The translations under genes were made by a program, and so were the position numbers. Of a stretch of DNA of 64,000 bases, positions 48,302 through 55,981 are shown piece by piece. This DNA is from Bacteroides caecimuris. Lineage in GTDB: Bacteria; Bacteroidota; Bacteroidia; Bacteroidales; Bacteroidaceae. Numbering within the stretch: position 1 is the first letter of the stretch; each line of letters opens with the position of its first letter. The stretch is from the NCBI RefSeq assembly GCF_001688725.2, contig NZ_CP015401.2, forward strand, positions 3,852,001-3,916,000. The letters are read 5' to 3'. The notes below the pieces were generated by a model. It was not told the DNA's origin. It saw nothing but the letters and a program-made list of their open reading frames with translations, and ran no database searches.

Positions 48302-48970
48302 GTGGATGCGACTAATCAGATAATTTCAAACGTTTGGAAAACAGCAATATTTTTGTTGTTTTTTTTATTTCTCGCCCGTCCAGTCAATGCACAAGTACAA
48401 AACGGGTGGACTCCAAACGATTCTGTCCGATTGGCTAAAATGCTGAAAGGAGAAATGCCTATCCATATTGATGATGCTTTTAAAAGGGAATTAGAACAGT
48501 CTATTATTGGTCATTCGCCAAAAGACGATAATAGATACTGGGATGATTTTAGGTTAGATATTGATTTTAAAGAAGATTTTCCGAATGTAGCAAATATTGG
48601 GTGCGCCACAACGTTTCACAATAAATTAAATCATAACAATAATCTATTGAATGGAAATCTAAAATGCAAAAGCCTTATGTTCAATAGTCGGATAGATAAA
48701 AATCTACCTCTTATAAAGATTCAACAAAATACAAATATGGCTATTCCTTTAAATAAGAAACTATATTTTAGTGTATATGGAAACTATACACTGGATAAAA
48801 AACGGAGTGTGATACTTCCTGCAACTTCTATCCCTTATCAGATAGGAGCAGGATTTTCATATGAGATAGGCAAATATGTCACTATTAAATCCCAAACGAA
48901 CTACCAATATAACATAATACAAAGAAGATGGGAATGGTTCTTTGGTGCAGGAGTTTCTTTTACCTTTTAA
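48302..48970 (+). CDS. Secreted/outer-membrane protein, DUF4858-like
   Basis: The 222-residue protein starts at GTG 48302 (nearby ATGs lead to immediate stops), has a signal peptide (AIFLLFFLFLARPVNAQ) and a mature start NGWTPNDSVRLAKMLKGEMPIHIDDAF that recalls the DUF4858 group of Bacteroides. Later strands KLYFSVYGNYTLDKKRS and EWFFGAGVSFTF suggest a small beta-barrel or beta-rich C-terminus. It lies 29 bp before the large barrel gene and is likely cotranscribed with it. Function unknown. Confidence 0.55.
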   Translation: MDATNQIISNVWKTAIFLLFFLFLARPVNAQVQNGWTPNDSVRLAKMLKGEMPIHIDDAFKRELEQSIIGHSPKDDNRYWDDFRLDIDFKEDFPNVANIGCATTFHNKLNHNNNLLNGNLKCKSLMFNSRIDKNLPLIKIQQNTNMAIPLNKKLYFSVYGNYTLDKKRSVILPATSIPYQIGAGFSYEIGKYVTIKSQTNYQYNIIQRRWEWFFGAGVSFTF

Positions 48971-48999
48971 TAGTTTTGTAATCAATAAACTGAATTCGT

Positions 49000-51291
49000 A
49001 TGATGCGATTAAATAAAATAATAACATTGACATTTTTCTACCTATTTTTAGGTTGCTATCAAACAGTCGCTTGGGGGCAAACGATTAACGGAAAAATAAT
49101 AGATGACAAACAACTACCTATAGACGGTGCGACTATTATTTTGCAAGCAATGGATTCGACCTATATAGGCGCATCCATTTCCAATTCCGACGGCATATTC
49201 GTTTTTAAAAGCCAACAGAAAGAATACCGCTTGATAATACAACACCTTTTATATGAGACTAAACAAATGGTAGGTAAGGGAAATAATGCTGGAACTATTC
49301 AACTTCAACCTCAAGACTATGCTTTGGATGAAGTTATTATAAAAGCAGAACATCCTTTTGCAAAAGTAGAGAATGGACTTTTAGGATATAATCTTGCTGT
49401 TCTTACCCAAAATCAACTCGTAAACAATGCTTATGAAGCATTGACAAAGATACCGGGAGTACAAGAAGATAGAGGAATACTAACTTTGGCTGGAGCAGGA
49501 AAACTGACTGTTATTTTAAATGGTAAACCTACAACAATGGATGCCGGACAACTTGAAACAATTCTGCGCAATACTCCGGTTAGTCGTATAGAAAAAGCAG
49601 AAGTAATGTACAGTGCGCCTCCTGAATATCATGTACGGGGTGCAGCTATTAATATGGTTTTAAAACATTCAAACGACTACTCTTTTCAGGGGGAGATAAG
49701 TGCTAACTATAAAAACCAATATTTCAATGATGGAGGAATGAATGGAAACTTTCGTTTATCAACTCCCAAAATGGCTTTTGATGTAATGTACGGAGCAAAT
49801 AACGTAAAAAAGATGGAGTACATAGACCTTGATTCCAAACATACACAAAAAGGTGAACTACATAATATCATACAAAATGAACAGTTGCGTAGCAAGTACT
49901 GGAAACACGACCTTAGAGCAGCTTTTGAGTATAACTTCAACAACAAAAACAATATCAATATAGCATACACAGGTAGTTATACCCCCGACCAGTATAATAA
50001 TAGCCGGACATCAGGCAATTACCAAACCAGCAATGTCGATAAATATATTGACAATCAAATGCGCAATATTACATTGCAATATCATTCAGGCTTCGGACTT
50101 GACATAGGTGGTGATTATACATATTATACTTCTAATAATGCCCAAAGACTATATGCTGATTATCAAGATGGAAGTCAGAGTAGTTTCTCTATGGTTGGTG
50201 GACAAAAAATAGACCGCTACTCTATCTATGCAGACCAGAAACAATCTCTATCAAAAGGATGGAATCTGGGTTATGGAATTTCCTATCGATTTGCCAAAGA
50301 TCTTGATTTTCAAACTTATGATAAAGTGACAGGTAACATTCAAACTCAAAATACATATTCCAATCTAAGAGAACAAACTACCAGCTTTTATGTATCATTG
50401 AGCAAAAACTATACAACAGGTACATCTTTATCCGTTTCTGCTACGGGAGAATATTATACTATTGGAAATTATCATAAATGGGCAGTTTATCCACAAGCAT
50501 CGTTGACTTATTTTAAAACACCGAAACATGTGTTTCAACTTTCATTATCTACGGACAAAACTTATCCAAGCTATTGGGATATGCAATCTTCCGTCAGCTA
50601 TCTTAATGGATATACAGAATTATGGGGAACACCGAATTTGAAGCCAATGACGAATTATAATCTGAATGGAAGCTATATTTTTTTGAATAAGTATATTCTT
50701 AGCCTGTTTTTCACGCATACATCAGATTATTTCACACAAGCTGCCTATCAATCTACTGACAGGCTGGCACTAATCTATAAAAACACAAATTGGAACTATA
50801 TGCAGGTGTGGGGAGCAAATATCATATTACCCTTTAAAGTAGGAAACTGGCTGGATTCCCGATTAACCTTAGTCGGTATGCAAATGCACCAACGCTGTGA
50901 TGATTTTTTCGACATCCCTTTCAATCGTAAGAAATGGGTATTTAGCGGCACACTGGATAATACATTTAAAGTAAATAAGAATTTGTCTTTCGAGTTAATG
51001 GGAAATGTACAGACCCCCGTCATACAAGGGACATTTGATATAGAATCTATTTTTAATCTCACTGCCGGATTGCGATGGAATTTCGCAAATGATAAATTGA
51101 GTTTATCTGTCCGTTGCTATGACATATTTGATACAGGGATGCCTGCAACAAAAGTCCGTTTCAAAGGGCAAAACTTGAATATGGATAGCGGATTTTATTC
51201 ACGAGCATTTACTCTGCATTTCAGTTATCGCTTTGGTGGATATAAGAAAAAGGAGATAAAAGGAGTAGATACATCAAGATTTAGATACTAA
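49000..51291 (+). CDS. TonB-dependent receptor-like outer-membrane beta-barrel protein (OMP_b-brl_3)
   Basis: The 763-residue protein has a signal peptide (TLTFFYLFLGCYQTVAWGQ), a carboxypeptidase-regulatory-like beta-sandwich (about 25-105: TINGKIIDDKQLPIDGATI ... YALDEVIIKAEHPF), a plug-like domain (ALTKIPGVQEDRG, VILNGKPTTMDAGQLETILRNTPVSRIEKAEVMYSAPPEYHVRGA) and a beta-barrel of alternating strands to LHFSYRFGGY. It has the plug but no classical TonB box that I can identify. The ligand is unknown. It is the largest cargo gene of the element. Confidence 0.85.
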   Translation: MMRLNKIITLTFFYLFLGCYQTVAWGQTINGKIIDDKQLPIDGATIILQAMDSTYIGASISNSDGIFVFKSQQKEYRLIIQHLLYETKQMVGKGNNAGTIQLQPQDYALDEVIIKAEHPFAKVENGLLGYNLAVLTQNQLVNNAYEALTKIPGVQEDRGILTLAGAGKLTVILNGKPTTMDAGQLETILRNTPVSRIEKAEVMYSAPPEYHVRGAAINMVLKHSNDYSFQGEISANYKNQYFNDGGMNGNFRLSTPKMAFDVMYGANNVKKMEYIDLDSKHTQKGELHNIIQNEQLRSKYWKHDLRAAFEYNFNNKNNINIAYTGSYTPDQYNNSRTSGNYQTSNVDKYIDNQMRNITLQYHSGFGLDIGGDYTYYTSNNAQRLYADYQDGSQSSFSMVGGQKIDRYSIYADQKQSLSKGWNLGYGISYRFAKDLDFQTYDKVTGNIQTQNTYSNLREQTTSFYVSLSKNYTTGTSLSVSATGEYYTIGNYHKWAVYPQASLTYFKTPKHVFQLSLSTDKTYPSYWDMQSSVSYLNGYTELWGTPNLKPMTNYNLNGSYIFLNKYILSLFFTHTSDYFTQAAYQSTDRLALIYKNTNWNYMQVWGANIILPFKVGNWLDSRLTLVGMQMHQRCDDFFDIPFNRKKWVFSGTLDNTFKVNKNLSFELMGNVQTPVIQGTFDIESIFNLTAGLRWNFANDKLSLSVRCYDIFDTGMPATKVRFKGQNLNMDSGFYSRAFTLHFSYRFGGYKKKEIKGVDTSRFRY

Positions 51292-51303
51292 TTCAAAAAT
51301 GAT

Positions 51304-51555
51304 ATGAGAACATTGTTACTAATTCTGAGTGTTTTATGTTTTGGTTCATGCAAAACATCATTGATTACCTATCGAAATGGATATATATTTGACAAGCAAG
51401 GTGAAACGATTGGTAATTATACTAACGGGTATATTTATAGTTCAAAGAGAATACTTAAAGGATATTATTCCAATGGGTATATTTATGATGATAATCACAA
51501 TATTGTAGGAAATTATGCAAATGGATATGTAAAAATGAAAAACAAAGATGATTAA
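51304..51555 (+). CDS. Small lipoprotein with NGYI repeats (beta-flower-like)
   Basis: The 83-residue protein has a lipobox (LLILSVLCFGSC) then four near-identical units: RNGYIFDKQGETIGNY, TNGYIYSSKRILKGYY, SNGYIYDDNHNIVGNY and ANGYVK. Each N-G-Y-I/V, turn and I/L-x-G-x-Y fits a beta-hairpin, as in 4-fold beta-flower proteins. Function unknown. It follows the large barrel by 12 bp and may be its surface or periplasmic lipoprotein partner by context. Confidence 0.75.
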   Translation: MRTLLLILSVLCFGSCKTSLITYRNGYIFDKQGETIGNYTNGYIYSSKRILKGYYSNGYIYDDNHNIVGNYANGYVKMKNKDD

Positions 51556-51575
51556 TAATATAATTTCAACACTAC

Positions 51576-51815
51576 ATGGAAAGTGTATTACAACAGAGAT
51601 TTTTCCGTTTATTATCGGAATACTCGCAGTATGAAGTTTCTGAATTAGAGTTAACAGAAGCCATTGAAGAATTGGCTATCCATTTAGCAGATTCCAGTAT
51701 GAACGAGCAGGATTACAACGTTTTACTGCGTTATTTTTCCTTTGGTTTACACCGTCTTAAATCGTATCGTGTACGGTTTGAGCAAGAAAAAAATGCCCTA
51801 TCTGCATCTAATTGA
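51576..51815 (+). CDS. Unknown small protein orfA (copy 2)
   Basis: 79 residues, clearly homologous with the protein at 41699 (MESVLQQRFFRLLSEYSQYEVS, EELAIHLADSS, LRYFSFGLHRLKSYRVRFEQEKNALSASN). It has the same length, the same overlap with orfB and the same position after the cargo genes. No function can be assigned. Confidence 0.7.
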   Translation: MESVLQQRFFRLLSEYSQYEVSELELTEAIEELAIHLADSSMNEQDYNVLLRYFSFGLHRLKSYRVRFEQEKNALSASN

Positions 51816-52188
51816 TGAAGCGATAGGGCTTTTAAACACTGAAATACGCCTTATTGAATGGCGCATCAAGTACCCGAACCAACTACAGCAATGTATTAAT
51901 AAACAAATCATTTCTCCTCTTTTTCTTGCAGACAAAACAACTCTTATCAACATCATGGAAATGGTAAGCGGTCTGTTCCTCTCCAAAGACATCGTATATA
52001 AGAACGGAAAGCCTGCCTATTTGGTGGATTTATCTAAAGGCTTTGAATGGTTGTTCAATATCAAGATAGGCGACTATTACCAAAAACATGAGGACGTGAT
52101 AAAACGGAAGCCGGGCAAACTGACCGAATTTCTTAATGGACTGGCAGACCTAATCAAAAAGGAACATGACAAGAAAGGATATAGATAA
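51793..52188 (+). CDS. Unknown protein orfB (copy 2)
   Basis: 131 residues; starts at ATG 51793 inside orfA copy 2 (23-bp overlap, +1 frame). It matches copy 1 closely (LLNTEIRLIEWRIKYP, INIMEMVSGLFLSKDIVYKNGKPAYLVDLSKGFEWLFNIKI). It ends before a small hairpin. Function unknown; the repeat of the pair argues it is a maintained part of the element. Confidence 0.7.
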   Translation: MPYLHLIDEAIGLLNTEIRLIEWRIKYPNQLQQCINKQIISPLFLADKTTLINIMEMVSGLFLSKDIVYKNGKPAYLVDLSKGFEWLFNIKIGDYYQKHEDVIKRKPGKLTEFLNGLADLIKKEHDKKGYR

Positions 52189-52208
52189 TCAGCAACTTAT
52201 GGTTTATT

Positions 52209-52236
52209 TATAGGGGATTCCATTAGTTCCCCTATA
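52209..52236 (+). terminator. Hairpin terminator after orfB copy 2
   Basis: TATAGGGGA / TCCCCTATA arms with a 10-nt loop followed by TTTC, about 20 bp after the stop. The equivalent place in element 1 has a degraded version. Confidence 0.65.
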
Positions 52237-52318
52237 ATTTCTTTGCATCCATTTTTAGAACTTTGCTTCATCAATCGATTGACAAATAAGAATGTATAAC
52301 CTGAAACATGAAGCAATT

Positions 52319-52651
52319 ATGTATATAGAGAATGACGAATTTGGTGAATGGATGCAGAAGCTGTATGCCAAACTGGAAGAACTCTGCAAAGATGTACGGG
52401 TACTACGCAATGCAGACAGGGTACTGCCCGAAGATGACAACCTATTGGATAATCAGGACTTGTGCCTGCTGTTCAAAGTAAGTATCAAAACCCTGCAACG
52501 CTACCGGGCTCTCGGTGCGCTGCCATACTTCACTATCAACGGAAAAGTGTATTACAAGGCTTCCGATGTACGGGAGTTCATCAAAGAAAGGTTCAGTATT
52601 ACCACGCTACGCCAGTTCGAGAAAGAACACTGCACGAAGAAAAAGAAGTAA
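52319..52651 (+). CDS. Helix-turn-helix protein of the mobilizable element
   Basis: The 110-residue protein has an acidic N-terminal coiled segment (EWMQKLYAKLEELCKDVRVLRN), then an excisionase/MerR-like helix-turn-helix (NQDLCLLFKVSIKTLQRYRALGALPYFTINGKVYYKASDVREFIKERF). Such proteins in Bacteroides elements act in excision or regulation. The start is ATG 52319; an earlier ATG adds nine residues. It is convergent with the mobilization genes. Confidence 0.75.
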   Translation: MYIENDEFGEWMQKLYAKLEELCKDVRVLRNADRVLPEDDNLLDNQDLCLLFKVSIKTLQRYRALGALPYFTINGKVYYKASDVREFIKERFSITTLRQFEKEHCTKKKK

Positions 52652-52656
52652 ATCTA

Positions 52657-52700
52657 AAAAGCCGGAACGGTGAATGTACTTCATCATTTGTTCCGGCTTT
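52657..52700. terminator. Bidirectional terminator between HTH and mob genes
   Basis: AAAAGCCGGAAC / GTTCCGGCTTT arms around a 21-nt centre, flanked by A and T runs, between two convergent units. Confidence 0.75.
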
Positions 52701-52706
52701 CCCTGC

Positions 52707-53426
52707 TTATGGCTTGCCCAACTTATCGGCTTCTTTCTTTAGCTGTTCGGCTTGCTCGTTCAACAGCCTTGCACGTTCCAACGCTTCCGCCTGCTTTTGG
52801 ATGCGGTATTCAAAATCCATCACTGAATCGGTCAGACTTCGGATAAAACCGTTATCCCGTTGCCACTTGAACTTGTTTTCCAGCATATCAAAAGTTTCCC
52901 CTTCTGCCTGTCCTTGCATCAGCAAATAGCGGTATTTCATATCGTTGTCCTGCAACTGCTGCATACGTTCAGCTAAACGGACATTTAAGAATATGGAAGC
53001 GGAACAGATAACCAGCACAGCCGAAAAAAGAAACAATTCCGGACGAATCCAAGAAGCGACTTTGTTGTAAATCCGTTGATAGAGCGGTAAGGGTGCAGCT
53101 TCCTCTTTATCCGTCTTGCAAGAACCCAAAGCATCAATCATTACCTTGAAACAACGATAAGTTTCCAATGCTATTTTCTTGGTGTCCTCGATATGTTTCT
53201 GCTGACCTTGCATCCCGTTTCTTATGTCGTCAAGTTGGCTTCGAATAGCCTGCAAATCTTTTTCGAGAATAGCTGGGTTGCTGTGCAATTCTGACAATGC
53301 CTGTTCGATTGCGTTCAGTCTTTCGAGAGTTTCCTCCCGACTGGCTGGCGTTACCTGTGCTTCCTGCTTCTCTTTCAGTTCTGTAACCATTGAGAGAAGC
53401 CCCTCTAAAATCAAATTTTCCTCCAT
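52707..53426 (-). CDS. Mobilization-locus protein with coiled coil and membrane helix
   Basis: The 239-residue protein begins MEENLILEGLLSMVTELKEKQEA, has a coiled coil (about 25-95), one transmembrane helix (ELFLFSAVLVICSASIFLNVRL at about 132-153), then another coiled coil to the end. It follows the relaxase by 4 bp on the same strand. Bacteroides mobilizable elements often have such an accessory protein after mobB; a role in docking to the coupling apparatus is inference only. Confidence 0.65.
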   Translation of the reverse strand: MEENLILEGLLSMVTELKEKQEAQVTPASREETLERLNAIEQALSELHSNPAILEKDLQAIRSQLDDIRNGMQGQQKHIEDTKKIALETYRCFKVMIDALGSCKTDKEEAAPLPLYQRIYNKVASWIRPELFLFSAVLVICSASIFLNVRLAERMQQLQDNDMKYRYLLMQGQAEGETFDMLENKFKWQRDNGFIRSLTDSVMDFEYRIQKQAEALERARLLNEQAEQLKKEADKLGKP

Positions 53427-53430
53427 ACTC

Positions 53431-54357
53431 TTATAACTTTAGTTGTTTTTTCTTTTTTTTCTTCTTCTTTCTCAAAAAGGAATCATCGGGCATTTCATCA
53501 GCCGGGGCTGACAAACCGGAAAACAGACTGCCTAAACCTGCAATAAAAGAATTATCCGCTTTGTCGGATACTGATACCGATTTCTGAATAGGTGCGGTAA
53601 TCGTCTGCTTATTGCTTCCGACTGTCGTCTGCCCTACATTCCCAAAACATTTATCCAGTTTGGAAAAACTGAAATTACGGTCTATTTCCGAACCCTTGAA
53701 CGTGTATTCGCCTTTGGAAAAGGAAACGCCCTGTATCTCGCCCGTCTGCCCCTTATACTTGAACAGGATAGTAATACCCTTTTCCGCTAACCGTTCCTGT
53801 AACTGCTGCCAGTTCTTGGACTTTCCGATTTCATTCTTTACAGCGTTGTAAATCTCATATTTCGATTTGTCCGGCTCTTTCAAGCGGTGCTGCTTTACTT
53901 GTTCTTTTCCACCAGCGAAATAAAGCCCGTGTTTGGCTTTCAGCTTCTTGCATACTTGTTCGTTACGGTACATATCGTTCCTGTCCGAAATAGTCTTGCC
54001 GCTGTTGTCTATACGGTTGAACACGATATGCACGTGCGGATGCTCCCGGTCTTGATGGCGCACGATGATATACTGCGTATCGGTAATTTTCATTTCACGC
54101 ATATATTCCTGCGCAAGCTGTATCATCTTCTCGTCTGTCAATTTGGGTGCATCCACTGCCGAATAGCTTAACGCAATATGTCCGACTGGCTTTTTCAAGT
54201 CGGGATTCATCCCGGTCTGCATACAGAAGCTGCGGATTATATCTCCCTGACTTTCTGTCAGTACCCCGTCCGCATGGAGCAAAGCCGCCTGTTCCTTGCC
54301 CAACACATAGTTTACGCAGCCCTTAAACCCGCTTCCCTTTTTTATTTTTCCAATCAT
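53431..54357 (-). CDS. mobB: Relaxase / mobilization nuclease (MOBP-like)
   Basis: The 308-residue relaxase opens MIGKIKKGSGFKGCVNYVL, and carries the histidine metal-binding motif HPHVHIVFNRID, typical of PF03432 MOBP relaxases. The nick-site tyrosine is probably in the N-terminal part (candidates Y17, Y65). The C-terminus is Ser/Thr-rich and ends in a nine-lysine run encoded by a slippage-prone A tract. It overlaps the MobC-like gene by 35 bp. It nicks oriT for transfer by a helper conjugative element. Confidence 0.88.
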   Translation of the reverse strand: MIGKIKKGSGFKGCVNYVLGKEQAALLHADGVLTESQGDIIRSFCMQTGMNPDLKKPVGHIALSYSAVDAPKLTDEKMIQLAQEYMREMKITDTQYIIVRHQDREHPHVHIVFNRIDNSGKTISDRNDMYRNEQVCKKLKAKHGLYFAGGKEQVKQHRLKEPDKSKYEIYNAVKNEIGKSKNWQQLQERLAEKGITILFKYKGQTGEIQGVSFSKGEYTFKGSEIDRNFSFSKLDKCFGNVGQTTVGSNKQTITAPIQKSVSVSDKADNSFIAGLGSLFSGLSAPADEMPDDSFLRKKKKKKKKQLKL

Positions 54358-54706
54358 CTGACAAATGGTTTATGATTTCAATAATCCGGTTTTTGAGCTT
54401 CACCAGTTCCACCGCCACCAGTGCGAAACCTCCAGCATTCGCCCGGTGCGCCAACTGGTTGATGTTGTTGGCTTCCCCTGCCAGTTTGCGGATGGTGTCC
54501 GCATCCTGCCTGTTCAGCCGGGGTATGACCTCTGCCGAAACAACTGCCTGCCGGACATACTCACTGACACGCAACCCGGCTTCTCCGGCTCTCTTTCTGA
54601 TGGCGTAATACTGCAACTCGGTCAGTTTCGTACTGACAACCCGTTGCTGCTTCTCTATCCGTTTCTTTGCCGGACGTCCCCCCGGCTTATCCTTTATATT
54701 CGTCAT
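54323..54706 (-). CDS. MobC-like relaxosome accessory protein
   Basis: The 127-residue protein has a basic start (KDKPGGRPAKKRIEKQQRVVSTKLTELQYYAIRKRAGEAGLRVSEYVRQAVV), a ribbon-helix-helix DNA-binding domain, then a helical C-terminus (IRKLAGEANNINQLAHRANAGGFALVAVELVKLKNRI) typical of PF05713 MobC. It would bind beside oriT and help the relaxase. Overlap with the relaxase start indicates coupled translation. Confidence 0.88.
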   Translation of the reverse strand: MTNIKDKPGGRPAKKRIEKQQRVVSTKLTELQYYAIRKRAGEAGLRVSEYVRQAVVSAEVIPRLNRQDADTIRKLAGEANNINQLAHRANAGGFALVAVELVKLKNRIIEIINHLSDDWKNKKGKRV

Positions 54707-54775
54707 AGGTTTTTACATTTAAATGGTATCTTAAAAATTGCGACCAACGGGAGAAATTTTCTTTGCGGTGAGCAA

Positions 54776-54813
54776 AGCAAGGTAGTTTCGGTTTACCGAA
54801 ACATAACCTTGCT
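54776..54813. other. oriT: oriT-like nested inverted repeat
   Basis: AGCAAGGT (54776-54783) and ACCTTGCT (54806-54813) enclose TTTCGGT / ACCGAAA (54786-54792 and 54795-54801). The nested dyad lies in the 146-bp gap between the primase and MobC genes, directly ahead of the mob operon, which is where Bacteroides oriT sites lie. The nick site is not identified. Confidence 0.75.
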
Positions 54814-54852
54814 CTCCAAATTAAACCGCCTGTCGCTGGTAATCCTGCCGGA

Positions 54853-55818
54853 CTAAATGCCCCTGCCCCTTTTCTGTCTTGGGGCGGCACGTTGTCCGGT
54901 TTCCTGCTTTATCTCCTGCGCTTGGCTGGTGCTGTTCTTCTGTTCCTGCTTCCTGCCGCACAGGTAATCGTTCAAGTCCGAATACCCCCTGTAATTGCCC
55001 GAGAAGTCACGCACACAGTAGGAGTATTCCAATTCGATAGCCCGTGTCGCTTCATATCCTGCCTTGTCATTGTCAAGCATACAGTGGATGCGTTCATACG
55101 GGTACAGCACGTCAATAGCTTTCGGCACATTGACAGTAGAGTTGAGTATGACATAATCCTGCCTGTCAAGGTCGGGCATGGTCGGGCAGTTCTTCATCCG
55201 GAGCGTGAGGAAAGAAAGATAGTCCATAAAACCCTCGAATACCAAACACTTCTCTCTCGGCTCTCCCTGCTGCCGTATATGGGTGATGTCTTTCGGGGCG
55301 ATGCAGCCTTTGAAAAAGGAATTGCGAACCTCGTAACCTCCTGCCATGTTCGGGAAACCGATAGCAAAGAACGGTCTGCCGTTATTGGTAAAATGGAGTT
55401 CCTTACATTCTCTTTTTGCCAGTTCGATATTGATACCCCGTCCCTGCAAGTAACGGAGCAATGCCGGATGGGTCAAGTCACGGACTTCCAAATGTTGGAA
55501 ACTCGGTTCCGTCCTACGCTGGAGAAAAGAAAAACTGACCGGGCGGACGTGCGGTGTCTGTTCCGCTATCCGGTTTAACAGGTATGGCAGGCTGTCGGAG
55601 TAATAGAGTTCCTTTGCCAGTGCGATGATGTTGCCGCCCTTGCCTGCGCCAAAGTCATACCAAAGGTTGCGGTCAGTGTTCACCTTGAAAGACGGTTCGT
55701 GTTCCTCCCTTAACGGTGATTTGTACCATAAGCCGTTGCCCTGCTGCTTGACAGGAGAGTAGCCTAAACTGTGCAGATAGTCTGCGATGGGTATTTGTTT
55801 CACATCTTCGATATTCAT
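54853..55818 (-). CDS. Element primase with degenerate CHC2 domain and Toprim domain
   Basis: The 321-residue protein has a primase N-terminal fold (ADYLHSLGYSP ... LWYKSPLREEHEPSFKVN ... NLWYDFGAGKGGNIIALAKEL) in which the zinc-binding Cys/His of CHC2 are replaced (YKS, YDF, GAGKGG). The Toprim domain keeps E in VFEGFMDYLSF and D-x-D in MLDNDKAGYEAT. It would prime replication of the excised element. The longer frame upstream lacks homology, so the start is ATG 55818. The downstream gap contains oriT. Confidence 0.82.
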   Translation of the reverse strand: MNIEDVKQIPIADYLHSLGYSPVKQQGNGLWYKSPLREEHEPSFKVNTDRNLWYDFGAGKGGNIIALAKELYYSDSLPYLLNRIAEQTPHVRPVSFSFLQRRTEPSFQHLEVRDLTHPALLRYLQGRGINIELAKRECKELHFTNNGRPFFAIGFPNMAGGYEVRNSFFKGCIAPKDITHIRQQGEPREKCLVFEGFMDYLSFLTLRMKNCPTMPDLDRQDYVILNSTVNVPKAIDVLYPYERIHCMLDNDKAGYEATRAIELEYSYCVRDFSGNYRGYSDLNDYLCGRKQEQKNSTSQAQEIKQETGQRAAPRQKRGRGI

Positions 55819-55981
55819 AACATTTTCTTTTTTGGGGACTAAAAAATAGTTGAAAAGTGCACCAGTCCTGTTTAGTCCGTTATATATATACCCGTACCAT
55901 ACTAAACCTGCCTGTTCCGATACAGGGAAATAGTAAGTCCATTCCTCTTGTATATACACCCGGACTAAACCAAACTGACTT

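Noticed and set aside
54707..54890. A 67-codon minus-strand ORF across the mob-primase gap
   Set aside because: The gap is better explained by the oriT-like dyad, and the translation has no recognisable features.
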